Assembly (NCBI GenBank): GCA_964575235.1
Contig: CAZNQG010000043.1
Span: forward strand, 1 to 26,955
DNA from: SM23-62 sp964575235
GTDB taxonomy: Bacteria; Bacteroidota; Bacteroidia; Bacteroidales; SM23-62
Direction of reading: 5' to 3'
DNA: 26,955 nt
A model generated the notes under the pieces. It ran no database searches. It was given only the letters and a program-made list of their open reading frames with translations, and was not told the origin of the DNA. Below, piece by piece: positions 1 through 7,167 of the stretch. The translations under genes were made by a program, and so were the position numbers. How positions within the stretch are numbered: position 1 is the first letter of the stretch; every line of letters begins with the position of its first letter.

Positions 1-19
1 TAACAGTTTAGCAATCAGA

Positions 20-41
20 GTTTTCCACAAGTTTTCGACAA
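20..41. repeat. Adjacent 11-bp tandem repeat, DnaA-box-like
   Basis: Two head-to-tail 11-mers, GTTTTCCACAA (20-30) and GTTTTCGACAA (31-41), differ at one base. The first contains TTTTCCACA, which fits the loose DnaA-box consensus TTWTNCACA; the second has one mismatch to it. A T-rich stretch (about 53-75) follows. This lies at the window edge, so the left context is unknown. It may be a DnaA-binding pair or a chance repeat. Nothing else is recognised in the first 114 bases. Confidence 0.3.
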
Positions 42-114
42 TTGAGAACGTCCCTTTTTACCTTTTTTTAAAATTTCTGCCTATGGCGGGGAGGGACCGC
101 ATCCCGGGATTTAT

Positions 115-846
115 TTATTCCCCGGCTTCAATATTCGGCTGGACGAACAATTGCCAGGTGTCGATGTCCAGTGCGACCAGGTTCCCCATTTCGGGATACT
201 CGGTGTAGACGCATCCCGCATCAATGTTGACGAGCCGGCGTTCCCGGTTAAACAGGGTAAGGCGGATGGAATCCAGCGATACGGGGGTGTGCCCGTGGAT
301 GACCGGCTTTCCCTTTGCCTTGTAGCGATCGTAATCAAAGTTCCGGCTCCAGATCATGGCATCCAGGTCGTGATAGGGATTCTCATCGTGAAAATTGAAT
401 CCGGCGTGGACGATGAAGACCTTATCCAGTTCAACGTAATAGGTCGTGTGGCTGAGGAACTCCACGTATTTCTCCGGAAGTTTTTTATCACCGGGGAGTT
501 CCAGAAATTCTTCATGGCTGAGGCCGAAGGAATCAAGGGTAGCGCCCCCGCCGTTGTAAATCCAGGGCTGGAAATGGATTTCGCTCGAAAAAGACTCGAT
601 CAGCATTTCCTCGTGGTTGCCCCGGATGAAAACCATTTCGTAACCCTTTTCCTTCATACCGATCAGATAATCGAGCACTCCCTTGCTGTCCGGTCCCCGG
701 TCAATATAATCCCCCACAAAGTAAAGCTGGTCTGCCTTTCTGGCCTGGACCTTCTTTTCCAGCAGCTGCTGCAGGGTTTTTATGCAACCGTGGATATCCC
801 CGATGGCAATTCTTCTTCCCATTGTCTGGTTTGCCGTATCACTCAT
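115..846 (-). CDS. Metallophosphoesterase, Ser/Thr protein phosphatase type
   Basis: A 243-residue cytosolic calcineurin-like phosphoesterase. The signature blocks appear in order: GDIHG (residues 16-20), GDYIDRGPDS (about 45-54), RGNHEEM (about 75-81), a middle histidine in VHAGFN and a final HGHTP block. These supply the His and Asp ligands of the two-metal centre. Family members of this length (PrpA/PrpB and ApaH-like) dephosphorylate phosphoproteins or split diadenosine tetraphosphate; the sequence does not decide which substrate is used here. There is no signal peptide or membrane helix. The start used is ATG at 846; a second ATG at residue 9 sits closer to the first motif and is possible. 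The gene is 61 bases upstream of the stop of the LuxR-type gene on the same strand, so it may be read through from it. The fold is certain, the substrate is not. Confidence 0.9.
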   Translation of the reverse strand: MSDTANQTMGRRIAIGDIHGCIKTLQQLLEKKVQARKADQLYFVGDYIDRGPDSKGVLDYLIGMKEKGYEMVFIRGNHEEMLIESFSSEIHFQPWIYNGGGATLDSFGLSHEEFLELPGDKKLPEKYVEFLSHTTYYVELDKVFIVHAGFNFHDENPYHDLDAMIWSRNFDYDRYKAKGKPVIHGHTPVSLDSIRLTLFNRERRLVNIDAGCVYTEYPEMGNLVALDIDTWQLFVQPNIEAGE

Positions 847-907
847 AAACTTACATAAAATATCATAAACCCGGGAAACAACTGCGGCAGGACGGATGGC
901 CCCGATT

Positions 908-1870
908 TCACGCGAATGTCCGTATCAGGTTGGTGAGCTGGACCCGATTCTTGACCCCCGTTTTTAGGTAAATCCGGTGGATGTGGTCATTTACGGTCTG
1001 CAGGGAGATGAAAAGGGAATCGGATATATCCTGGTTGCTTTTTCCCTTACAGATCAGCTCCACGATCTCGCATTCCCTCCGGGATATTTCGTACCGGGCA
1101 ACGAAATCTGCCAGGCTCCGGTCGAATTCCTCCCGGGCTACCGGCTCGACAAAATTCTTGTCCAGGTACATGCTGAGGAAAAATATGGGGATCAGGTGGA
1201 TGGCCAGAAGTACGAGAATGAATACGAAGCCGAATATAATACCCAGGCCGGACAGGTTTATAAGAACGATGGTCACCAGGGTAAAAACCGCATATACCAA
1301 GCCGAACAGGCGGATGTTCGAACGGTCCTTGCGGTCCAGGAATTTGCCGGCATGAACAAAAAGCGATACAAGGGAATAGGCATAGACCGCCAGTGTGAGG
1401 GCGGAGAACCCCGTCAGCATAATGCCCCGGATGAGTTCGTGGCTGTTTTCCCCCAGCAGGTCCCGCTCCATCAGTAACAGCCCTATACTGAGGAATGCCA
1501 GCGACAGGATCCCGAAGAAAAACAGGTTGAACAGCGGACCCACACTGAGATTGACCATTTCGCGGGATACACGGATGAACATGTACCAGGAAAGGATCAG
1601 GAATGGGATGCCGAGAAAGCTGATGAACATGCACGCGGAATCAACGGCCCGGGTTTCCATCCCATGTGTTTCCAGGAATATCCGGATCAAACGCACCCCC
1701 ACGATCCCGTAAATCCCGAAAATGAACAGGAAAATGAGATAGTAAAAATACGAGGTGAGATAGGAAAGGCTGTACTTGCGGGCCAGCCGGTTGCTGAGCA
1801 TGATCGATAGGATGCAGGTGATCAGGGAGCCTGTGAGCAGCACAATCTGTAAGGGTTCGTTCATCCGCAT
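908..1870 (-). CDS. Seven-helix membrane protein with C-terminal LuxR-type DNA-binding domain
   Basis: A 320-residue one-component regulator. Seven hydrophobic segments are visible at about residues 8-27, 40-60, 83-102, 112-132, 148-170, 188-208 and 210-235. After a short linker, residues 258-320 form a LuxR/FixJ-type helix-turn-helix: SRRECEIVELICKGKSNQDI, then TVNDHIHRIYLKTGVKNR with the usual spacing. There is no receiver domain or conserved kinase partner nearby, so the signal is probably sensed in or near the membrane by the helical part, and the DNA-binding domain would act while tethered. Membrane-embedded LuxR regulators are known in other bacteria, but no ligand can be predicted here. 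It is divergent from the membrane protein at 2069, and two palindromes lie in the shared gap, so autoregulation and control of that neighbour are inferred. An in-frame ATG at residue 3 is an alternative start. Confidence 0.85.
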   Translation of the reverse strand: MRMNEPLQIVLLTGSLITCILSIMLSNRLARKYSLSYLTSYFYYLIFLFIFGIYGIVGVRLIRIFLETHGMETRAVDSACMFISFLGIPFLILSWYMFIRVSREMVNLSVGPLFNLFFFGILSLAFLSIGLLLMERDLLGENSHELIRGIMLTGFSALTLAVYAYSLVSLFVHAGKFLDRKDRSNIRLFGLVYAVFTLVTIVLINLSGLGIIFGFVFILVLLAIHLIPIFFLSMYLDKNFVEPVAREEFDRSLADFVARYEISRRECEIVELICKGKSNQDISDSLFISLQTVNDHIHRIYLKTGVKNRVQLTNLIRTFA

Positions 1871-1883
1871 GGAATTCTGGAAC

Positions 1884-1899
1884 GAATTTATATAAATTC
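1884..1899. promoter_or_regulatory. Perfect 16-bp palindrome next to the LuxR-type gene start
   Basis: GAATTTATATAAATTC is a perfect 16-bp palindrome, 13 bases upstream of the LuxR-type gene's start codon. Its position in that gene's leader or promoter suggests an autoregulatory operator. The AT-rich composition means that chance cannot be excluded. Confidence 0.35.
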
Positions 1900-1969
1900 C
1901 CGGAATAACGCTCCTACGAAAGTATTGATTTCAAATCGCCTGGAAAGCGGCATGGGCGGCCCTTTGCAT

Positions 1970-2003
1970 ACTAAAGTAGTGTTTTTAAAAATCCTACTTT
2001 GGT
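1970..2003. promoter_or_regulatory. 34-bp imperfect palindrome in the divergent gap
   Basis: Arms ACTAAAGTAG (1970-1979) and CTACTTTGGT (1994-2003) are inverted copies with one mismatch. The 14-base centre is itself almost symmetric (TTTTT then AAAAA flanked by tg/tc), so the whole 34 bp has dyad symmetry around 1986/1987. It lies about 57 bases upstream of the start predicted from the -7 box at 2030-2037, a usual place for an activator site. It is a candidate operator of the adjacent LuxR-type regulator. An RNA hairpin is less likely because it lies upstream of the predicted start of transcription. Confidence 0.45.
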
Positions 2004-2029
2004 CGCTAAAATTTCCCGGCAGCCGGCCA

Positions 2030-2037
2030 TACATTTG
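2030..2037 (+). promoter_or_regulatory. Bacteroidota -7 box (TACATTTG)
   Basis: An exact match to the Bacteroidota -7 element TAnnTTTG, 31 bases upstream of the membrane-protein start at 2069. No TTTG -33 element sits at the usual 19-21 base spacing, which would fit a promoter that needs an activator. Confidence 0.4.
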
Positions 2038-2068
2038 ATCCCGTTGAAACCAATTAATACGAACAGAG

Positions 2069-2767
2069 ATGGAAACAACAAACGAAACCAATCAATTTGT
2101 ATCGAACACCCGTGCCGGGGATAACTACAGCAAGGGATGGAACTTGGCTTTCGCCACCTTCGTGGAACTGATCGTGGTGACACTGGTCTATGCCGTCATC
2201 CAGCTGCCCTCCAACGCAGTGCAATGGAGGGGGGGGGAAGTCGGATTGTACATGGTCCCGATCGCCATATTCGGAATGGCTTACGGGATTTTTATTGCGG
2301 GACCCATAGGCATGAGCGCCAGTTGGGTGTTCCTGAAGGCGGTGCGCCGCGAGAAAATCGAAATCCGGGACATGTTTTCGGTGTTCGAACGTAATTACTG
2401 GAATGCTGTCCTGGCCGGAATCCTGAAGTTCATCATCATCGGCTTGGGCATCGTAATGCTGATCGTTCCGGGCATCATTTTCGCCTGCCGCCTGGCCTTT
2501 GTGAATTACCTGATCATCGATGAGAAGATGGAGGCCCTGGAGGCTCTGAAGGCAAGCTGGGCCATGACAAGGGGCCACGGGTGGACCATTTTCGGCATGG
2601 GATTGCTGGCGATCCCGATCGTAATTGCCGGACTCATAATGCTTTTCTTCGGGGTCTTCATTGCCGCAATGTGGATCTCGGCGGCATTCGCGGTGCTGTA
2701 CTATTCGGTATACCTGAAGAAAGGAATACCGGTGACAAACGGGACGGTCGCGCAGCAGTCCGAGTGA
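2069..2767 (+). CDS. Multi-pass membrane protein of unknown function (DUF975/GDPD-membrane-domain-like)
   Basis: A 232-residue integral membrane protein with hydrophobic segments at about residues 26-48, 58-85, 117-146 and 172-215. The stretch VPGIIFACRLAFVNYLIIDE followed by ALEALKASWAMTRGHGWTIFG resembles the conserved core of DUF975 and glycerophosphodiesterase membrane-domain proteins, where a proline-glycine helix is followed by an acidic residue and an ALK-SW-T-G helix. No enzymatic motif is seen. The gene is single, divergent from the LuxR-type regulator, and ends in a strong terminator. A run of nine G residues (2229-2237) lies in codons 53-56. It is probably a target of the neighbouring regulator; its role is unknown. 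Confidence 0.8.
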   Translation: METTNETNQFVSNTRAGDNYSKGWNLAFATFVELIVVTLVYAVIQLPSNAVQWRGGEVGLYMVPIAIFGMAYGIFIAGPIGMSASWVFLKAVRREKIEIRDMFSVFERNYWNAVLAGILKFIIIGLGIVMLIVPGIIFACRLAFVNYLIIDEKMEALEALKASWAMTRGHGWTIFGMGLLAIPIVIAGLIMLFFGVFIAAMWISAAFAVLYYSVYLKKGIPVTNGTVAQQSE

Positions 2768-2823
2768 TAATTATAAGGGACCACCCGGACCGATCCCATT
2801 CGACCTTCCTTGCCAGAAGGCCA

Positions 2824-2854
2824 GCCATCCCCGGAAACGGGGGTGGCTTTATTT
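2824..2854 (+). terminator. Rho-independent terminator after the membrane protein
   Basis: A 10-bp stem GCCATCCCCG / CGGGGGTGGC (one G-U pair) with a GAAA tetraloop is followed by TTTATTT. It lies 57 bases after the stop of the gene at 2069-2767. The reverse strand has no U-tract, so it works for the plus strand only. Confidence 0.9.
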
Positions 2855-2898
2855 AATTACAAAGCCCGGATAATTCAGGTCTGAAACGGATATCCCGC

Positions 2899-4428
2899 CT
2901 ACTTGAACCGGCTCCGTCCTTCCTTCCGGTAGATCTCAAGCAGGGACTGAAGCTCTTCAACCTTATCAGGCATTTCCTCATAAAGATTATGCTGCTCGCC
3001 GATGTCGGCGTCCAGGTTGTAAAGCTGCATGGGGGGACCCTCAGAGATCTCTGCTCTGCTCCAGCCGCCTGAACTCCGGTCCGGTATGAGTTTCCAGTTG
3101 CCCTTCCGTATGGCCATGACTTCCGAAACGGACTGGCTGACCAGGGCATCGCGCTCCTCCCGTTCCGGTGCCTCGCCGGTCAGGGCGGATAGGAAACTGA
3201 AGGAATCCTCGCCCGCATTCCAGTCCAGGGCCTGCCCGCTGAGTTCCGCGAAGGTTGCCATCATGTCGTTCAGGCAGACCAGCCTTGCACTCTCGGTGCC
3301 CCGCGCAACGCGGTACGGCCACCTTACCAGGAAAGGTACGCGATGTCCGCCTTCCCAGGCATCGGTTTTCATCCCCCGGAATACGTAATTCGCCCGGTGC
3401 CCGTACCGGGCTATATCTTCGGGGTGCCAGCGGGCACCGTTGTCGCTGGTGACGATAAGCAGGGTGTTGTCCGAGATCCTCAGGCTGTCCAGCAGTTCCA
3501 GCAGGAGGCCTACGGTATGGTCTACCTGGTTCACGAAATCCCCGTAAGCTCCCGCTTCCGATGTTCCAATGAACTCCTTGCAGGGGACGTAGGGCAGGTG
3601 GGGGGCGGTTAGGGGGAAATACAGGAAAAAAGGCTGTTCCGGGTAGGCTTCCCGGTGATCCCGTATGAAGGAAAGCGCCTGCCGGGTCAGGCGGGGCAGC
3701 ACCTCGCTGAACTCGAATCCCCTTTCCGCATCCCCTTGCCGCCAGAACAGTTCCCGGGTCCGCACAGGCGTACCCTCTATGTGCACCAGGTCGGTGTTGA
3801 CCACCTGCCGGTTGCTGATGAAAATATAGGGTTGCATGTCGAGGGATGCCGGCAAAATATAGGAATAATCGAAACCGTGATCCAGGGGACCTCCGTCCAC
3901 GGTTCCCAGGTAATCAACGTTCGCCGTGCTCGTTGTATGGGCAAACCCCGTTCCTTCGTACAGGGGCAGGGCAGGGTCCTTCTTCTTGAAATCCAGTCCC
4001 AAATGCCATTTCCCGATGCAGGCGCTCCGGTACCCTGCGTGTCCCAGCAGGCTGGCCAGGGTTTCCCTCCCGGGCTCGATCAGGGAGGCATCGTGCCCCC
4101 CGAGCACCCCGGATGACAGCCGGGTCCGGAAGCAGTACCTTCCGGTGAGAAGCCCGTAGCGGGTGGGGGTGCAGACCCCGGAATAGGAGTGTGCGTCGCT
4201 GAAGCGCATACCTTCGGCAGCGATGCGGTCCATGTTCGGGGTGGGGATCCTGGAATCCGGGTTCAGTGCCCGGACATCCCCGTACCCCATGTCATCGGCC
4301 AGGATCAGGACGATGTTCGGCAGGGGAGCGCCCCGTTCCTGCCTGCGCTTGTTGTTCCGCAGGAATACCAGGGCGATCGCTACGACGAGCGCAACGGTGA
4401 TCAGGGGTACCAGTACGAATCGTTTCAT
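2899..4428 (-). CDS. Sulfatase, formylglycine-dependent type S1, membrane-anchored
   Basis: A 509-residue sulfatase of the alkaline-phosphatase superfamily. Residues 4-23 form a hydrophobic N-terminal segment that anchors or exports it. The metal ligands ADDMGYGD (44-51) come first, followed by the catalytic signature CTPTR (86-90) in SGVCTPTRYGLLTGRY. C86 fits the CxPxR rule and would be turned into formylglycine by a maturase. Further blocks are GKWHLG, the lysine/histidine pair near TAPHLPY, TSDNG, and WEGGHRVPFLVRWP. It would remove sulfate esters from sugars or other substrates in the periplasm or at the outer surface; the substrate cannot be told. No sulfatase maturase, SusC/SusD pair or glycoside hydrolase is adjacent, so this is not a visible polysaccharide locus. 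It is divergent from the RdhA-like gene. Confidence 0.92.
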   Translation of the reverse strand: MKRFVLVPLITVALVVAIALVFLRNNKRRQERGAPLPNIVLILADDMGYGDVRALNPDSRIPTPNMDRIAAEGMRFSDAHSYSGVCTPTRYGLLTGRYCFRTRLSSGVLGGHDASLIEPGRETLASLLGHAGYRSACIGKWHLGLDFKKKDPALPLYEGTGFAHTTSTANVDYLGTVDGGPLDHGFDYSYILPASLDMQPYIFISNRQVVNTDLVHIEGTPVRTRELFWRQGDAERGFEFSEVLPRLTRQALSFIRDHREAYPEQPFFLYFPLTAPHLPYVPCKEFIGTSEAGAYGDFVNQVDHTVGLLLELLDSLRISDNTLLIVTSDNGARWHPEDIARYGHRANYVFRGMKTDAWEGGHRVPFLVRWPYRVARGTESARLVCLNDMMATFAELSGQALDWNAGEDSFSFLSALTGEAPEREERDALVSQSVSEVMAIRKGNWKLIPDRSSGGWSRAEISEGPPMQLYNLDADIGEQHNLYEEMPDKVEELQSLLEIYRKEGRSRFK

Positions 4429-4517
4429 CGGTTTTTCATTTATTCCCGGAGCGATGCTTAATTAAATTCACCTTTATGCGAATATACGGGAATTATGTTT
4501 CTTTGTGTATAAAGGGC

Positions 4518-5933
4518 ATGAATACCCTGTTTAAAATATCCGAATCCGCCCTGCCTCTTGAAGGGATCCTCATCCTGGGCTTCTTCCTGGCGGTATTCAT
4601 CACCTCGCTGCGGGAGAAGGAGGAACGTCCGGCCTATCTTGCGCTGCTGGCCGCCTTCCTGCTTCCCGTGCCTTTCCTGCTTCCCTTCCTGGCCGGCTTC
4701 CCTTACCCGGGATGGATCTCCACACCGCTTTTCATCCTGTTTCTCATCCCGCTGCTTGCATTGTTTCTGCCCTTCCGGGGAAGGATGGAGTATCGCAGGC
4801 AAGATCCCGTCGAACGCCCCGACGAGCGCGATACCATGTTCTCCCGGCGGGAGCTGGTGCCCGGCACGGAGCGCTTCGATGAATATTATGCCCGCAGACC
4901 GGGGAACAAGCCGTTGGACAACAAATTCCGCAGGCTTCCCGGGCTCCTGAAGGCCGGTACGACATACTTCGATCCCATCCTCTTTGCCGCAGCCGGCTCG
5001 ATCTTTGACAAGGTTGTGGACGGGCTCCACCCGAGGGTTGAGGGGGAGCCGGCCGGGGAACGGCCGCCCGTGACGGCCAGGGATATGTCGCGGCTGCTGC
5101 TGGGGATGGCGGTGGACTGGGGCGCCTTGTCTGCAGGGATCACCGAGCTGCGTGAACATCACGTCTATTCGGTCGGAGGGAGGGGCGAGCGTTACGGGAT
5201 CCCTTACCGCGTGGAACACAAATATGCCCTTGCCCTGACCGTAGAGATGGACTACGAGATGATGCGAGCCGCACCGCATGCCCCGGCGGTGCTGGAATCG
5301 GCCCGGCAGTATCTTCAAAGCGGGATGATCGCCGTTCAGCTTGCGGAATTCATCCGCTCCCTGGGATATCCCGCCCGGGCCCACATCGACGGGAACTACA
5401 AGGTCGTTTGTCCGCTGGTTGCCAGGGATGCGGGACTGGGAGAGATTGGCCGGATGGGATTGCTGATGACCCCCCGTGTGGGTCCCCGCTGCCGGATCGC
5501 CGTCGTGACCACGGACCTGCCGCTTGTTCCCGGTCACCTGGACCGCCGTCCGGGCAGGGTAACCGGTCGCCGGGTCCGCTGGCAGGGTAAAAACGGGAGC
5601 TCGGCCGTCGTAATCGATTTTTGCCGGAGGTGTGAAAAATGCGCCCTGGCCTGCCCGGGGCAATCCATACCCCTGGGACCCGAACGGGAAACCGGCGGGG
5701 TGAAACGCTGGAAGATCGATCCGGAGAGCTGTTATACCTACTGGTGCCGGGCCGGGACCGATTGCGGGCGGTGCATGATCGTCTGCCCATGGTCACACCC
5801 GGACAACTGGTTCCACCGCTTGGTGCGTTTCGGGATCCGGAACAACGTACTGTTCCGCCGGCTGGCACTCCCCCTGGACGATCTTTTTTACGGAAGGAAA
5901 CCGGCACCCCGGAAGCCTTTTACTCCGCCTTGA
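4518..5933 (+). CDS. RdhA-like protein with N-terminal membrane helices (transmembrane reductive dehalogenase type)
   Basis: The start taken is ATG at 4518 (471 residues); an in-frame ATG at 4476 would add 14 residues that do not look like a family N-terminus. In the 485-residue numbering, three hydrophobic helices lie at about 25-45, 53-74 and 81-100. DERDTMFSR follows at 116-124 and the RdhA core begins near 160. Conserved RdhA blocks include VYSVGGRGERYG, HKYALALTVEMDYEMM, AEFIRSLGYPARAHIDGN and PLVARDAGLGEIGRMGLLMTPRVGPRCR. Two iron-sulfur motifs follow: C383-xx-C386-xx-C389-xxx-C393-P, and C419-xxxx-C424-xxxxx-C430-xx-C433-xxx-C437-P. There is no twin-arginine signal and no rdhB anchor gene, as in the group reported from genome surveys as transmembrane RDases. 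Known RdhA proteins use a corrinoid and two 4Fe-4S clusters to remove halogens reductively; whether this one does so is unproven. QueG (epoxyqueuosine reductase) is the closest alternative family but lacks these helices. Confidence 0.85.
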   Translation: MNTLFKISESALPLEGILILGFFLAVFITSLREKEERPAYLALLAAFLLPVPFLLPFLAGFPYPGWISTPLFILFLIPLLALFLPFRGRMEYRRQDPVERPDERDTMFSRRELVPGTERFDEYYARRPGNKPLDNKFRRLPGLLKAGTTYFDPILFAAAGSIFDKVVDGLHPRVEGEPAGERPPVTARDMSRLLLGMAVDWGALSAGITELREHHVYSVGGRGERYGIPYRVEHKYALALTVEMDYEMMRAAPHAPAVLESARQYLQSGMIAVQLAEFIRSLGYPARAHIDGNYKVVCPLVARDAGLGEIGRMGLLMTPRVGPRCRIAVVTTDLPLVPGHLDRRPGRVTGRRVRWQGKNGSSAVVIDFCRRCEKCALACPGQSIPLGPERETGGVKRWKIDPESCYTYWCRAGTDCGRCMIVCPWSHPDNWFHRLVRFGIRNNVLFRRLALPLDDLFYGRKPAPRKPFTPP

Positions 5934-7035
5934 AATTATAAAGTGGTTTGAGGGTTTCTTCGACCTCGACCGTTTCCCCGATGTACCTGAGAAGCTCCCC
6001 CCTGGGCTTGTATGCCCCTGGAGCCTCATCCAGGGTCCGGGGACTTACCGTGGAGGTCCAGACGTTTTTCATGGCTTTTGTGAAGTCCCCCATGTCGAGC
6101 TGCTTTCGTGCCTGGGTGCGGGAAAGCCTGCGGCCGGCCCCGTGCGGTGCGCTGAAATTCCATTCCGGGTTGCCCTTTCCACGGGCGATCAGGCTCCCGT
6201 CCCGCATGTTCAGGGGAATGACAAGCCTTTCTCCAGGCTGGGCGGAAACGGCTCCCTTGCGGATGATGCCGTCGTCGAAATTGATGTAGTTGTGCACCGT
6301 CTCGAACTGCTCTGCGGGTTTTTCCACCCCGAGATGGCCGAGGATGCGGCGGGTCATCTCCCGGCGGTTCAGCCGGGCATATGCCTGGGCCACCTTCATA
6401 TCCCGGGTGTAATCCTCCCTCGGTTCCCCTTCCAGGTATGCGAAATGTTTCGGTACATCCACCTCCCTTTTACGGCATTCCCGGATGGCCCGGTCCTGGT
6501 GAAAGGTTGCCACCTGAAGGCCGAAATTGCGCGAACCGCTGTGGATCAGCAGCCATTTCTCCTTCCGGCTGTCCACCGCCACCTCGATGAAATGGTTGCC
6601 CCCGCCCAGGCTGCCGATCCCCTTCAGGTGTTCCATGAAGTCAATGTCCAGGAAATCACAGGATCCCTGCAGGTTTTTAATGAAATCCCCGGGGTAATCT
6701 TCCGGGTCCGCGGACTTGTTACGCTTGAAACCGTGCGGGATCTTCTGCCGGATGAATTTATCGAGCCGGTCGTATTTTATGTCCTCCCGGCCGATACGGG
6801 TGACCAGGATCCCGCACCCGATGTCCAGCCCGATCAGGTTGGGGACCACCCGTTCGCCCAGGTCCGCCGTGTAACCGATCACACAGCCCTTGCCGGCGTG
6901 CACATCCGGCATGATCCGTATCCGGGTGTCGCGGAAGATCTCCTGGTTGCAGAATTCCTGTATCTGCCGGTAGGATTCCTCGTCGACGTTATCGTTGAAG
7001 ACCACCGCTGTATTATAGGTCCCCTGGATTTTCAT
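5920..7035 (-). CDS. rtcB: RtcB family RNA-splicing ligase
   Basis: A 371-residue RtcB-type ligase. This family joins RNA ends bearing 2',3'-cyclic phosphate or 3'-phosphate to 5'-hydroxyl ends, using GTP and manganese. Visible motifs are MPDVHAGKGCVIG (42-54), GLDIGCG with metal ligands D71 and C74, GGGNHFIEV, HSGSRNFG, and the guanylylated-histidine block SAPHGAGRRLSR near residue 300. It is at the short end of the family's usual length (about 370 to 480) and complete. No rtcA or rtcR lies next to it, so the E. coli arrangement is absent. Its stop overlaps the end of the RdhA-like gene by 14 bp in convergent orientation. A -7 box (7043-7050) lies only seven bases before the start codon, suggesting a nearly leaderless message. 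Confidence 0.95.
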   Translation of the reverse strand: MKIQGTYNTAVVFNDNVDEESYRQIQEFCNQEIFRDTRIRIMPDVHAGKGCVIGYTADLGERVVPNLIGLDIGCGILVTRIGREDIKYDRLDKFIRQKIPHGFKRNKSADPEDYPGDFIKNLQGSCDFLDIDFMEHLKGIGSLGGGNHFIEVAVDSRKEKWLLIHSGSRNFGLQVATFHQDRAIRECRKREVDVPKHFAYLEGEPREDYTRDMKVAQAYARLNRREMTRRILGHLGVEKPAEQFETVHNYINFDDGIIRKGAVSAQPGERLVIPLNMRDGSLIARGKGNPEWNFSAPHGAGRRLSRTQARKQLDMGDFTKAMKNVWTSTVSPRTLDEAPGAYKPRGELLRYIGETVEVEETLKPLYNFKAE

Positions 7036-7042
7036 TCTTCTG

Positions 7043-7050
7043 CAAAGATA
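7043..7050 (-). promoter_or_regulatory. Bacteroidota -7 box (TATCTTTG) at the rtcB start
   Basis: An exact TAnnTTTG match on the minus strand, ending 7 bases before the rtcB ATG. Transcription from it would start at or within a base or two of the start codon. No TTTG is visible at the -33 spacing. Confidence 0.45.
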
Positions 7051-7167
7051 CGGCGATGGAATGAATTGATGAAGTTCGGGCGAATCCGGACCCGATTTAC
7101 CTGCCTGCGTGGGTTGCGACTGGCAAACGCTGACCCGGCAGATGATCCGGCATGAGGCGGCTTCCGC

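Noticed and set aside
151..858. Long plus-strand frame of 235 codons over the metallophosphoesterase
   Set aside because: It is the antisense shadow of a gene with complete active-site motifs; the frame itself has no recognisable domain.
1888..2091. 67-codon minus-strand frame across the divergent gap
   Set aside because: It overlaps the start of the 2069 gene and the palindromes, and shows no signal or domain.
4458..5663. 401-codon minus-strand frame over the RdhA-like gene
   Set aside because: Low-complexity, Gln/His/Pro/Gly-rich composition typical of an antisense frame in GC-rich DNA; the plus strand has all RdhA motifs.
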